A stretch of 6,492 nt of DNA, from positions 1 to 6,492 of the forward strand of contig JANYBI010000621.1 of NCBI GenBank assembly GCA_025360875.1. The letters are read 5' to 3'. The notes under the pieces are model-generated. The model searched no databases, was not told where the DNA came from, and saw only the letters and a program-made list of their open reading frames with translations. This document shows positions 1 through 5,634 of the stretch, one piece after another. The DNA comes from Lentisphaerota bacterium. GTDB taxonomy: Bacteria; Verrucomicrobiota; Lentisphaeria; Victivallales; GWF2-50-93. Numbering within the stretch: position 1 is the stretch's first letter; each line of letters starts with the position of its first letter. The translations under genes were made by a program, and so were the position numbers.

Positions 1-32
1 TGAAGGAAGCCTGCGAGGAATTCAAGATATAA
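1..32 (+). CDS. C-terminal end of an unidentified protein (partial)
   Basis: An open frame entering from the left edge reads KEACEEFKI and stops at TAA (30-32). The charged, helical-looking tail and the position of its stop inside a perfect palindrome shared with the convergent regulator gene suggest a real gene end. Only nine residues are visible, so no family or function can be given. It could be a chance open frame. Confidence 0.35.
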   Translation, partial: KEACEEFKI

Positions 33-54
33 AATTTCCGTAACGGAAATTTTA
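30..54. terminator. Bidirectional terminator-like palindrome holding both flanking stop codons
   Basis: A perfect inverted repeat has 12-base arms (TAAAATTTCCGT and ACGGAAATTTTA) around a single central A. Each end carries an A/T run, so on either strand the GC-containing stem is followed by a short T-run, as expected for a two-way intrinsic terminator between convergent genes. The plus-strand stop TAA (30-32) and the minus-strand stop of the AraC gene (54-52) sit symmetrically at the two ends. The stem is AT-rich and the T-run is only four bases, so strength is uncertain. Confidence 0.6.
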
Positions 55-969
55 TGATGACGATTTCCGGTACTGTCCCGGAGTCTTTCCTGCGAGCTCC
101 CTGAATTTCCTGTTGAAATAGGAGAAGTCGTTGAATCCGCATTCGACGGCTATTGAGGATATCTTCTCATCTCCGAACCTCAGGCGCAGCATCGCGTCCT
201 GGATCCTCCTCTGTATGAGATAGCCGAATACTGTCTTGCCAGTGTGTTTCCTGAAAGCCCTGCACAGATACTCAGGACTCAGCTTTGCGAAATTCGCAAG
301 CGACTCCAGCGTATGCGGTCTTGCGAAATTCGCATCAATGAACTTCCTTACCGACTCTATTCCTGAATCGCCGGGCCGTGTTATCGCCGAGTCCGGCAGG
401 ATTCCGTTTTCAATCGCATTCCTGCAGCAGTCAATGAGGAAAAGGGTGAAATAGTGGCTGACCGCCGCCCGATATCCTTTTTTTCCTGCCTTGATCTCGG
501 CGTCAATGGCGAAAAGATTCCTGGCGACGGACATGTGATCCTTGATGAAGAGGCGGGTCATGCGGTTCAGCTTGTGCTGGAGACAGGGATGCATTGGAAG
601 GATTTCCGGCAGTATTGGCTGGAGCTCCGGTGGCAGTGGCGGCAAAGGATGGTTTTCAAGATCAAGATAGACATTCATGACGTCCATGACGCCGTGTCCG
701 GTCAATATGTCGTGATATTGACCGTAATGCGTGATGCTCAGATATCCGGGCTTCTCATCATAGACGCTGTCGCCGAGATAATGTTTCCCTTTCCCGTTCA
801 AAATGAAACTGATCAGCACCATGTTGATGCTGTGCAGATTGAGTTTCCTGTTGAAGTAGCCGGGAAAATATTCGACGGCGAACCCGAGGCTGCCCAGCAT
901 CTGCGATATGGCGGACGGCTTGCGCCTGATATTGAGGACCGGAAGATTTTTAATGGACCTGGTTTTCAT
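52..969 (-). CDS. AraC-family transcriptional regulator
   Basis: This 305-residue protein has the usual two-part AraC layout. Residues about 45-110 look like a small cupin-type sensing domain (a GYLSITHYGQYHDIL stretch near 75-89). Residues about 205-301 form the double helix-turn-helix: first HTH near 220-244 (TLESLANFAKLSPEYL), second near 269-301 ending in the signature GFNDFSYFNRKF...TPGQYR. Members bind DNA in the cytoplasm and usually activate a neighbouring gene in response to a small molecule; the ligand here cannot be read. The gene is divergent from the UroD-like gene at 1078 across 108 bases, which suggests that gene is its target. The ATG at 969 has only a weak Shine-Dalgarno (GGA about 10 bases upstream), so the start is less certain than the family. 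Its stop lies inside the 30-54 palindrome. Confidence 0.93.
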   Translation of the reverse strand: MKTRSIKNLPVLNIRRKPSAISQMLGSLGFAVEYFPGYFNRKLNLHSINMVLISFILNGKGKHYLGDSVYDEKPGYLSITHYGQYHDILTGHGVMDVMNVYLDLENHPLPPLPPELQPILPEILPMHPCLQHKLNRMTRLFIKDHMSVARNLFAIDAEIKAGKKGYRAAVSHYFTLFLIDCCRNAIENGILPDSAITRPGDSGIESVRKFIDANFARPHTLESLANFAKLSPEYLCRAFRKHTGKTVFGYLIQRRIQDAMLRLRFGDEKISSIAVECGFNDFSYFNRKFRELAGKTPGQYRKSSS

Positions 970-991
970 GGGGCGATATCCGTTTTAAACC

Positions 992-1011
992 ACTATAATG
1001 GTCAATATAGT
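992..1011. promoter_or_regulatory. Inverted repeat in the AraC/UroD divergent intergenic region
   Basis: ACTATA, eight bases, then TATAGT form an inverted repeat in the 108-base gap between the divergent regulator and UroD-like gene. The left arm overlaps a plus-strand TATAAT (994-999) that could act as a -10 element for the UroD-like gene, though no good -35 is visible upstream. A minus-strand TTGACC lies in the spacer. The position suits a binding site controlling one or both genes. AraC proteins more often bind direct repeats, so assignment to this regulator is inference. Confidence 0.3.
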
Positions 1012-1077
1012 CCAATTAATACGATATGATAGCAATATATTAGCTCAAAAGAAGGAAATCATCCACAGGAGGCATAT

Positions 1078-2082
1078 ATGAAGGAACAGATGACCATAAG
1101 AGAGAGATTCCATGCTGTTATGAACTTCGGGAAATTCGACCGGCTTCCCATCATAGAATGGGCCTGCTGGTGGGATAAGACCATTGAACGGTGGATAGGC
1201 GAGGGTCTCCCTTCAAATCTCGACAGATATGATCTCTACAGGCATTTCGGCATGGACGTGTATTACCAGAACTGGGGAAGCGCGAGGACCCATGATTTCC
1301 CGCAGCCTGCGCATCATGGTGCCGGCTTTATAAAAAGCGAATCCGACTACGACGCACTGAAGAAATATCTTTATCCGGAGAACTGCATTGACACCCAGTC
1401 CTGGGAGAAATGGGCGCCTGAACATAAGAAAGGCGACTGCGTGACATGGTTTACGGTCGATGGATTCTTCTGGTTCCCGAGGACCCTGTTCGGAATCGAG
1501 GAGCATCTTTACGCGTTTTACGACCACCCGGATCTCATGCACCGGATAAACAGGGACCTTGTTGACCACCAGTTGAAAATAATAGACAAGATCTGCCAAT
1601 ACACGACGCCTGATTTCATGACCTTCGGCGAGGACATGAGCTACAACAACGGCTCGATGCTTTCCAAGGAGCTCTTCGATGAGTTCATGAAGCCGTATTA
1701 CCAGATGGTCATTCCGAAGCTGAAGGAGAGGGGGATCAGGGTGATCATAGATTCCGACGGCGACATCAGCGAACCCGCTGCATGGTTTGAGGAAGCGGGC
1801 ATCGAGGGAATTCTTCCGCTCGAGAGACAGGCGGGAGTCGATATTGCGAAGCTCAGGAAAGATCATCCCCGCCAGATCTACATTGGCGCCTATGACAAGA
1901 TGGTGATGCACAAGGGCGAGGCCGCCATGCGGGCGGAATTCGAACGTCTTGTCCCGGTCGCCGCAAAAGGCGGATTCATCATATCATGCGACCACCAGAC
2001 GCCGCCCGGAGTTTCCCTTGAGAACTACAGGATCTATCTCAGGCTTTTCCGTGAATATGCGGAAAAGGCGGGGAGCCTATGA
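1078..2082 (+). CDS. UroD-superfamily (cobamide methyltransferase-like) protein
   Basis: This 334-residue protein begins like many UroD-family proteins (TIRERFHAVMNFGKFDRLPI, residues 6-25) and carries a family-like core GEDMSYNNGSMLSKELFDEF (184-203). The superfamily includes uroporphyrinogen decarboxylase and methylcobamide:coenzyme M methyltransferases, but numerous bacterial paralogs have unknown substrates. The zinc-binding H-x-C-G segment of the MtaA/MtbA type is replaced by D225-S226-D227-G228 (preceded by RVII), while a C-terminal cysteine remains at C304 (SCDH, 303-306). A haem-synthesis decarboxylase is therefore unlikely; a methyl-transfer or other TIM-barrel enzyme is more plausible, with substrate unknown. 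The start is well supported by AGGAGG (1067-1072), five bases before the ATG. The divergent AraC gene is the likely regulator. Confidence 0.92.
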   Translation: MKEQMTIRERFHAVMNFGKFDRLPIIEWACWWDKTIERWIGEGLPSNLDRYDLYRHFGMDVYYQNWGSARTHDFPQPAHHGAGFIKSESDYDALKKYLYPENCIDTQSWEKWAPEHKKGDCVTWFTVDGFFWFPRTLFGIEEHLYAFYDHPDLMHRINRDLVDHQLKIIDKICQYTTPDFMTFGEDMSYNNGSMLSKELFDEFMKPYYQMVIPKLKERGIRVIIDSDGDISEPAAWFEEAGIEGILPLERQAGVDIAKLRKDHPRQIYIGAYDKMVMHKGEAAMRAEFERLVPVAAKGGFIISCDHQTPPGVSLENYRIYLRLFREYAEKAGSL

Positions 2083-2127
2083 TTCCTTGCGCAGATTGAA
2101 AATCCCTTTTATCGTAACCGGCAATCT

Positions 2128-2204
2128 GGATAAAATTAGGCTGTTTATCCTTGAAAGTATGTCGGGTTTTAACCCGACGTTTGGTTGGCGGTTTAAAAAC
2201 CGCC
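2128..2204. repeat. Cluster of three short palindromes between convergent UroD-like genes
   Basis: Three hairpins sit in the 164-base gap between the two stop codons. They are GGATAAA/TTTATCC (2128-2150, nine-base loop); GTCGGGTT-TT-AACCCGAC (2161-2178, perfect); and GGCGGTTT-AA-AAACCGCC (2187-2204, perfect). The last two have the same geometry, eight-base arms with a two-base centre, and similar cores, but different sequences. None is followed by a clear T-run on either strand, so they are not textbook intrinsic terminators, although they may stop transcription or protect 3' ends. They more resemble a dispersed extragenic palindrome family; only a genome search can show copy number. Confidence 0.6.
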
Positions 2205-2246
2205 CTACTTATGAGGAAAAATACCCGGCTTAAAGTTCCTTTTTCA

Positions 2247-3338
2247 TCAATAGTTCTTCAGGCTCTCATAGACCTCAAGCGCGTACTTGAAATCCTTGAA
2301 CCTGACATCCGTTGAGAGCGAATGGTCTGAACCGAATATGAATCTCGCATTCCTTTCCTTCATTCCATTCATGAAACTGGAAACCGCTTTCTTGATGAGA
2401 GGCTTGTCGCCGGACTCGAGGATCCTTGCGTCAAAACCTCCTACGAACGCTAACCTGTCCCCGTATTTCTCCGCATATTCGAATATGTTGTTTCCGGCCT
2501 TGACCTCCATGGGATTCAGCGCGTCGAAGCCTGCCTTTATGGCCAGAGGGATCATCGGCGCCTGGTATCCGCAGGAATGGAAGACGACCGGAAGATCATA
2601 TGAATGGAAGAAGGACACAAGTTCGGTATAGTACGGGAAAAACAGCTCTTCAAGGATATCCGGACTGCAGAAAAGCTTTTCCCTGTATCCGAGATCCTCA
2701 TAGACCCAGATTCCGTCAGGCAATCCCGCCTCTTCGAACAGATATTTATAATGAGCTTTCCAGAAATCGGTATACACCCTGTTGAAATCTTTTACCCACT
2801 CGGGATCCTCTATCAGCGTGACCAGCATGTTTTCATCTCCCAGCGAATGCCTGATAGTTTCCCATATGAACATATTTCCAAAGAAAGCGAATCTCTTCTG
2901 CGATCTTGTGGACTTCAGATTCTCCTTTGCGGATTTCGCATCTACCCTCTCCTTGTCCAGGGAAAGCAGATGAGGCCTGTATTCATCTTCCCATATTTTT
3001 CTAGAATTCATATGGAAGTCGATATGTTCCGGAGTGCCCGAGCGCGTCTTCCACCACTTCAGGACGGCGCCATTGCCGCTCCTGACGATTTTCCAGTCAT
3101 CAGTCTGTTCGAGGATCTCCTCCTTGTCCTTTTTGGCCTGCCACTGGAACCAGCCGCCACATGAGACCATGTCAAACTTGAAGTGGTCATCCAAGCTGAG
3201 GGCCTTGCCGCCATTTTTCCTGGAATATTCCTCGCCCCATTTGGTCATGGCATCGCCCCACGGACTGTCGAACAGGGGGACAAAATCAGCTTTCTTCTTT
3301 CTCAGGATATTATCCACAGCTTCTTTAGGGCATTGCAT
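2247..3338 (-). CDS. UroD-superfamily (methyltransferase-like) protein, second paralog
   Basis: This 363-residue protein is of the uroporphyrinogen decarboxylase/methylcobamide methyltransferase superfamily. The diagnostic stretch is VVFHSCG (251-257), in which H254 and C256 match the H-x-C zinc ligands of MtaA/MtbA-type methyltransferases. YEDLGY (213-218) and GGFDAR (300-305) are other family-like segments. The usual third ligand, a C-terminal cysteine, appears replaced in FGSDHS (335-340), where S337 stands in the aligned place. Substrate unknown. I chose the ATG at 3338 (MQCPKEA) because AAGGAG (3351-3346) lies seven bases upstream; a longer in-frame start at 3380 would fall inside the predicted promoter. 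The gene converges on the first UroD-like gene and diverges from a broken AraC gene. Confidence 0.92.
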   Translation of the reverse strand: MQCPKEAVDNILRKKKADFVPLFDSPWGDAMTKWGEEYSRKNGGKALSLDDHFKFDMVSCGGWFQWQAKKDKEEILEQTDDWKIVRSGNGAVLKWWKTRSGTPEHIDFHMNSRKIWEDEYRPHLLSLDKERVDAKSAKENLKSTRSQKRFAFFGNMFIWETIRHSLGDENMLVTLIEDPEWVKDFNRVYTDFWKAHYKYLFEEAGLPDGIWVYEDLGYREKLFCSPDILEELFFPYYTELVSFFHSYDLPVVFHSCGYQAPMIPLAIKAGFDALNPMEVKAGNNIFEYAEKYGDRLAFVGGFDARILESGDKPLIKKAVSSFMNGMKERNARFIFGSDHSLSTDVRFKDFKYALEVYESLKNY

Positions 3339-3365
3339 GTAAGGTCTCCTTTTTGTATTCTTAAA

Positions 3366-3393
3366 ATAATAACATTTCAATTACGGTATTCAA
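3366..3393 (-). promoter_or_regulatory. Sigma-70-like promoter of the second UroD-like gene
   Basis: Read on the minus strand, TTGAAT (3393-3388) and TATTAT (3371-3366) are separated by 16 bases, and the -10 is preceded by TGT, giving an extended -10. A start of transcription near 3359 would leave a short leader containing the AAGGAG ribosome-binding site at 3351-3346. It also places the longer alternative ATG at 3380 upstream of transcription, supporting the shorter start. Confidence 0.5.
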
Positions 3394-3407
3394 TAATAAT
3401 AAGGTAA

Positions 3408-3686
3408 TGGCAAATTAATATTTTCAATGGCGTTTCCGATATCGCGAGGGAGCTGCGGGTGACGCCCCAGCATCTGATAAGGACTTTCAAGAAGACGCTC
3501 GGATCAACTCCTCTCGTCCATCTCCAGGAGATAAGGATCAGGAAATCATGCGAGCTCCTGCGCCATTCCAGGCTTACCATAAAGGAGATCTCGTTCTCCG
3601 TCGGCTACAGGGATCAGAGGTATTTCAGCAGGGTCTTCCGGAATGTCATGAAGTCCGCCCCGGGCAAATACAGGGAATGCCTGTAA
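3408..3686 (+). pseudogene. AraC-family regulator remnant (DNA-binding domain only)
   Basis: The open frame from 3408 to the TAA at 3684-3686 encodes about 92 residues matching only the C-terminal double helix-turn-helix of AraC proteins: NGVSDIARELRVTPQHL then VGYRDQRYFSRVFR and APGKYR. The sensing domain is missing, and a stop (TAA 3405-3407) closes the frame just upstream. The only nearby start is GTG at 3459 with AGGGAG seven bases before it (3447-3452), but starting there cuts off the first helices of the domain, so that site is probably accidental. The fragment is divergent from the second UroD-like gene, in the place where its regulator would be expected, and lies 25 bases from the end of hipT. 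It most likely lost its 5' part by deletion. A deliberately short DNA-binding protein is possible but less likely. Confidence 0.75.
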
Positions 3687-3711
3687 GCCGTTTGCGGATC
3701 TGGCAATTCAC

Positions 3712-4656
3712 TTATGACAGTAGTTTTTTCATGCGATCAGCAAAGAGATGTCTGATTTCTTTCTGTTTATCGACAGGAAGGAATGAGCGGGCAAGGGCTT
3801 CTGAAAGGCTTTTCTCTCCGCTGGAAACAATACGCTTAATTGCATTGCGTATCTGCGTATCGGTCAGCTTTATGGTCTGCCCGAATACTTCAAAGTCATG
3901 ACGGCGGATTTTAGTTTTCCTGCCGTTGAGCGTGAGGGCGAATTCTTCCTTGTCCCCTGGCAAGATGATCTGTACCGGCACAAGGTCATATGCCGGAGCA
4001 AGGTGGTAGCTGCAGTCCCTCTGGCGTAACAGGGAGAAGTTCTTGAGGTGCATGTCCGAATTGCCGGTCAGATAGCAGAACAGCGCCAGCTCGAAGAACC
4101 GTATCGCATCAAGTCCCGGTGCTGAAGAAAACTCGCGGAGCGCCTTGCCAACCTGTTCCATGGAACCTCGATACTTCTGCTCCGTCAATTTGTTTGTCAG
4201 CTGGCAGAAGTCTTCCATATGCAGAGGGCCTTCTTTCGTGCGATCCATGCGCCGGGCAATGAAGGAGAGCTCCCCGGATTTGAGGGTGATCAGTCCAAAG
4301 TCCTCAGTCCCTATGCCCACAAGGCGGGCAAAGGTCATGCAGAAGTGTTCCTCTTCCGGGAGAAAAGGATATTCCGTGCTGGGAGGCTTTAGGATATAAT
4401 CCCCCTCGAGCCCGACAAGTGTCAGACGGTCAGCGCGCAATCTGTGATCTTTCTCCAAATGGACGGAAAGTTTCGGCTGGACTCCGGGCACGGAGATCCG
4501 CTGTTGGATAATCTGCGTCGCCATCCGGTTCAGTTCCTGCCATGAATAATCCATGACAGGAGTCTTGCCCGAATGAAAAAGTGCTTTGAGACAGCGTCCA
4601 TGGTAGCCGCCTTCTTCCGGCGTGGTGTCTTTCCCGCAGCATAGGCAACGGTTCAT
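3712..4656 (-). CDS. hipT: HipT-type serine/threonine kinase toxin
   Basis: This 314-residue HipA-like kinase lacks the N-terminal domain of classical HipA, as in HipT of the HipBST system. Visible motifs, in order: Gly-rich loop RISVPGVQPKLSV (53-65), with S55 at the autophosphorylation position; probable ATP-binding lysine K90 in YILKPP; catalytic loop GNSDMHLKN (198-206), with D201 as catalytic base and N206; metal-binding D224 in PAYDLVP. The N-terminus has C4-x2-C7-x11-H19-x2-C22, resembling a small zinc-binding knuckle. HipT of E. coli O127 phosphorylates tryptophanyl-tRNA synthetase; the target here is unknown. The second serine of the SIS loop described in E. coli HipT is a proline here (P57). 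GAGG seven bases before the ATG gives it its own ribosome-binding site, 19 bases after hipS. Confidence 0.93.
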   Translation of the reverse strand: MNRCLCCGKDTTPEEGGYHGRCLKALFHSGKTPVMDYSWQELNRMATQIIQQRISVPGVQPKLSVHLEKDHRLRADRLTLVGLEGDYILKPPSTEYPFLPEEEHFCMTFARLVGIGTEDFGLITLKSGELSFIARRMDRTKEGPLHMEDFCQLTNKLTEQKYRGSMEQVGKALREFSSAPGLDAIRFFELALFCYLTGNSDMHLKNFSLLRQRDCSYHLAPAYDLVPVQIILPGDKEEFALTLNGRKTKIRRHDFEVFGQTIKLTDTQIRNAIKRIVSSGEKSLSEALARSFLPVDKQKEIRHLFADRMKKLLS

Positions 4657-4675
4657 GATTCCACCTCATTGGAAA

Positions 4676-4984
4676 TTATATGCCGGCAGCCCCGATGCAA
4701 TCCTTGCAGCAGGCAAGCAGAAGCCCCATGCGGTCGCGCGAATCAAGCTTCCAGTTCTTCTCGGCTATCTCTAGCAGCCAGCCTTCAGGAATCAGTCCGT
4801 CGAAAAAAGGGAAAAGCACGCGATTGGAAAAAGGCTCGGACTGCAACGGCAGCAGCCGGCTGACCGGTATTGCATCGGACGTCTTCAAATATTCTGATGA
4901 ATATTGAAACGTATATCCGGTTTCATCCTCTGTCAGAAATCCAGCCGTTTTCCCGAAAAGTCGAACCTCCGCTTTCCTGGCCAT
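4676..4984 (-). CDS. hipS: HipS-type antitoxin (free-standing HipA N-terminal domain)
   Basis: This 102-residue protein matches the N-terminal subdomain of HipA that is a separate gene in HipBST systems. Conserved stretches are AIPVSRLLPL (38-47), FFDGLIPEGWLLEIAE (60-75) and a C-terminal CKDCIGAAGI (93-102). W69 in PEGW probably corresponds to the tryptophan by which E. coli HipS blocks the HipT active site, so this protein is predicted to be the direct kinase inhibitor. It starts two bases after the hipB stop, using AGGAAGGG inside the end of hipB as ribosome-binding site, and so is translationally tied to it. It lies in a different frame from hipT and has its own stop, consistent with a genuine separate gene rather than a broken hipA. 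Confidence 0.92.
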   Translation of the reverse strand: MARKAEVRLFGKTAGFLTEDETGYTFQYSSEYLKTSDAIPVSRLLPLQSEPFSNRVLFPFFDGLIPEGWLLEIAEKNWKLDSRDRMGLLLACCKDCIGAAGI

Positions 4985-4986
4985 GA

Positions 4987-5199
4987 TTATTTCCCTTCCT
5001 GGCCTGGAAGATTCGGAACCGGCCCCAGGCAGTGTCCGAAAAGCTCCAGCACAATATTGACTTTGTCCATGCGCAACGTGGCTTTGCCTGATTCAATTTC
5101 CCGGATAAACCGCAAGCCTACCCCAGCGCGATCCGCCAATTCACGCTGAGTCAGATGATGCTGTTTCCGTTGTTTTTTTATAAAACCTGATAATGTCAT
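4987..5199 (-). CDS. hipB: HipB-type Xre-family DNA-binding antitoxin
   Basis: This 70-residue protein is little more than one Xre/Cro-type helix-turn-helix: SGFIKKQRKQHHLTQRELAD (residues 4-23) followed by AGVGLRFIREIESGKATLRM (25-44), with the typical LTQRELA and IREIESGK signatures. HipB dimers bind palindromic operators to repress their own operon and join the toxin complex; in HipBST systems HipB augments neutralisation by HipS. It is the first gene of hipB-hipS-hipT. The ATG at 5199 is preceded by AAAGGG seven bases upstream, which is one arm of the nearest operator-like palindrome, so bound HipB could also hinder ribosome access. Confidence 0.93.
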   Translation of the reverse strand: MTLSGFIKKQRKQHHLTQRELADRAGVGLRFIREIESGKATLRMDKVNIVLELFGHCLGPVPNLPGQEGK

Positions 5200-5202
5200 A
5201 TT

Positions 5203-5220
5203 TATACCCTTTCGGGATTA
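5203..5220. promoter_or_regulatory. hip operator-like palindrome 1 (overlaps hipB RBS)
   Basis: TATACCC-TTTC-GGGATTA is the most divergent of three similar 18-base sites with consensus TATACCC-N4-GGGTATA. It ends four bases before the hipB ATG. On the minus strand its AAAGGG is the hipB ribosome-binding site. Confidence 0.65.
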
Positions 5221-5242
5221 TTTAGCTTGTCAAATCATAAAA

Positions 5243-5260
5243 TACACCCTATCGGGTATA
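5243..5260. promoter_or_regulatory. hip operator-like palindrome 2
   Basis: TACACCC-TATC-GGGTATA lies 40 bases from site 1 and differs from the consensus palindrome at one arm position. It sits in the AT-rich hipB leader/promoter region. Binding by HipB is inferred from position and repetition. Confidence 0.7.
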
Positions 5261-5281
5261 ATATTCTTGATTAAATTCTAC

Positions 5282-5312
5282 ATTATACCCTATCGGGTAC
5301 GATTACTAGCAA
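5282..5312 (-). promoter_or_regulatory. Possible hip operon promoter
   Basis: Read on the minus strand, a perfect TATAAT (5287-5282) overlaps operator 3, with a weak TTGCTA (5312-5307) 19 bases upstream. An alternative is a minus-strand TTGACA at 5233-5228, but no -10 lies at a good distance from it. The exact start is unresolved; either choice puts the promoter among the operator-like palindromes, as expected for autorepression. Confidence 0.25.
5284..5301. promoter_or_regulatory. hip operator-like palindrome 3
   Basis: TATACCC-TATC-GGGTACG lies 41 bases from site 2. Its central 14 bases, TACCCTATCGGGTA, have perfect five-base arms. The 18-base length and outer TAT/ATA recall the E. coli hip operator TATCC-N8-GGATA. 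Confidence 0.7.
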
Positions 5313-5332
5313 ATAATATGAAAATAATGACA

Positions 5333-5525
5333 CGTCCTGTAGGGACGGAAAATATTTCACCCCTTCAGGGCGAATCAGTAGTTGGTTTCGATACTTATGG
5401 TTGAAACCATAGGCTATGTTATTCAACGCATTCCATGCGTAAAGCAAAAAGCAATCTAATAAATGTTGCGCTTAAGTTAACGGCATTGGAATGGCACCAA
5501 TGCACCACGTCATGCCAAGGCATGA
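5333..5525. repeat. Array of six consecutive hairpins (extragenic palindrome element)
   Basis: The gene-free stretch between hipB and the VOC gene contains six different perfect hairpins in under 200 bases: CGTCC/GGACG (5333-5347), CCCT/AGGG (5361-5370), TATGGTT/AACCATA (5396-5411), ACGCAT/ATGCGT (5426-5440), GCATTGG/CCAATGC (5483-5503) and TCATGCC/GGCATGA (5510-5525). Loops are mostly 2-7 bases. Unlike CRISPR repeats, the stems do not resemble one another. No convincing coding frame runs through the region. The arrangement resembles multi-hairpin repeated elements that I recall from PVC and Bacteroidetes genomes, but copy number cannot be judged here. It could alternatively be a structured RNA; direction of transcription is not evident. 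Confidence 0.65.
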
Positions 5526-5581
5526 TTCCGTCCGCACCTAATATGCAGTTATTAAATATCGCTTCTAATGATCAATCTGAC

Positions 5582-5615
5582 CAACAGCGAGGCGCGTCCC
5601 AGAGTCTCGCTGTTG
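5582..5615. repeat. Long-arm hairpin downstream of the VOC gene
   Basis: CAACAGCGAG and CTCGCTGTTG form a perfect ten-base stem around a 14-base loop. It lies 20 bases past the VOC stop codon, so it may end or stabilise that transcript, but no T-run follows on the minus strand. It may equally be the last hairpin of the neighbouring array. The stretch 5526-5581 between them shows nothing recognisable. Confidence 0.6.
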
Positions 5616-5634
5616 AGGCCAGCGCGTTTTCAGG

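Noticed and set aside
454..1029. 191-residue plus-strand open frame
   Set aside because: It lies antisense to the well-supported AraC gene, has no family features, and lacks a convincing ribosome-binding site.
1213..1911. 232-residue minus-strand open frame
   Set aside because: Antisense shadow of the first UroD-like gene; its sequence shows no recognisable domain.
2604..3164. 186-residue plus-strand open frame
   Set aside because: Antisense shadow of the second UroD-like gene, with no start signals or domain.
4430..4669. 79-residue minus-strand frame overlapping the start of hipT
   Set aside because: Out-of-frame shadow of hipT; the hipT frame carries all kinase motifs.
4676..5199. A single hipA gene broken by a frameshift into two parts
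   Set aside because: hipS and hipT have separate stops and ribosome-binding sites, hipT carries an extra N-terminal Cys/His segment not found in fused HipA, and the split position matches known HipBST systems.
5333..5525. CRISPR array
   Set aside because: The palindromes differ from one another in sequence and length, with no constant repeat, regular spacer or cas gene.
5582..5615. Integron attC recombination site making the VOC gene a cassette
   Set aside because: The AAC/GTT ends are suggestive, but the flanking bases do not fit RYYYAAC and GTTRRRY, and the stem is continuous, without the unpaired spacer and extrahelical bases of attC. A lone GCTTAAC near 6088-6094 has no partner.
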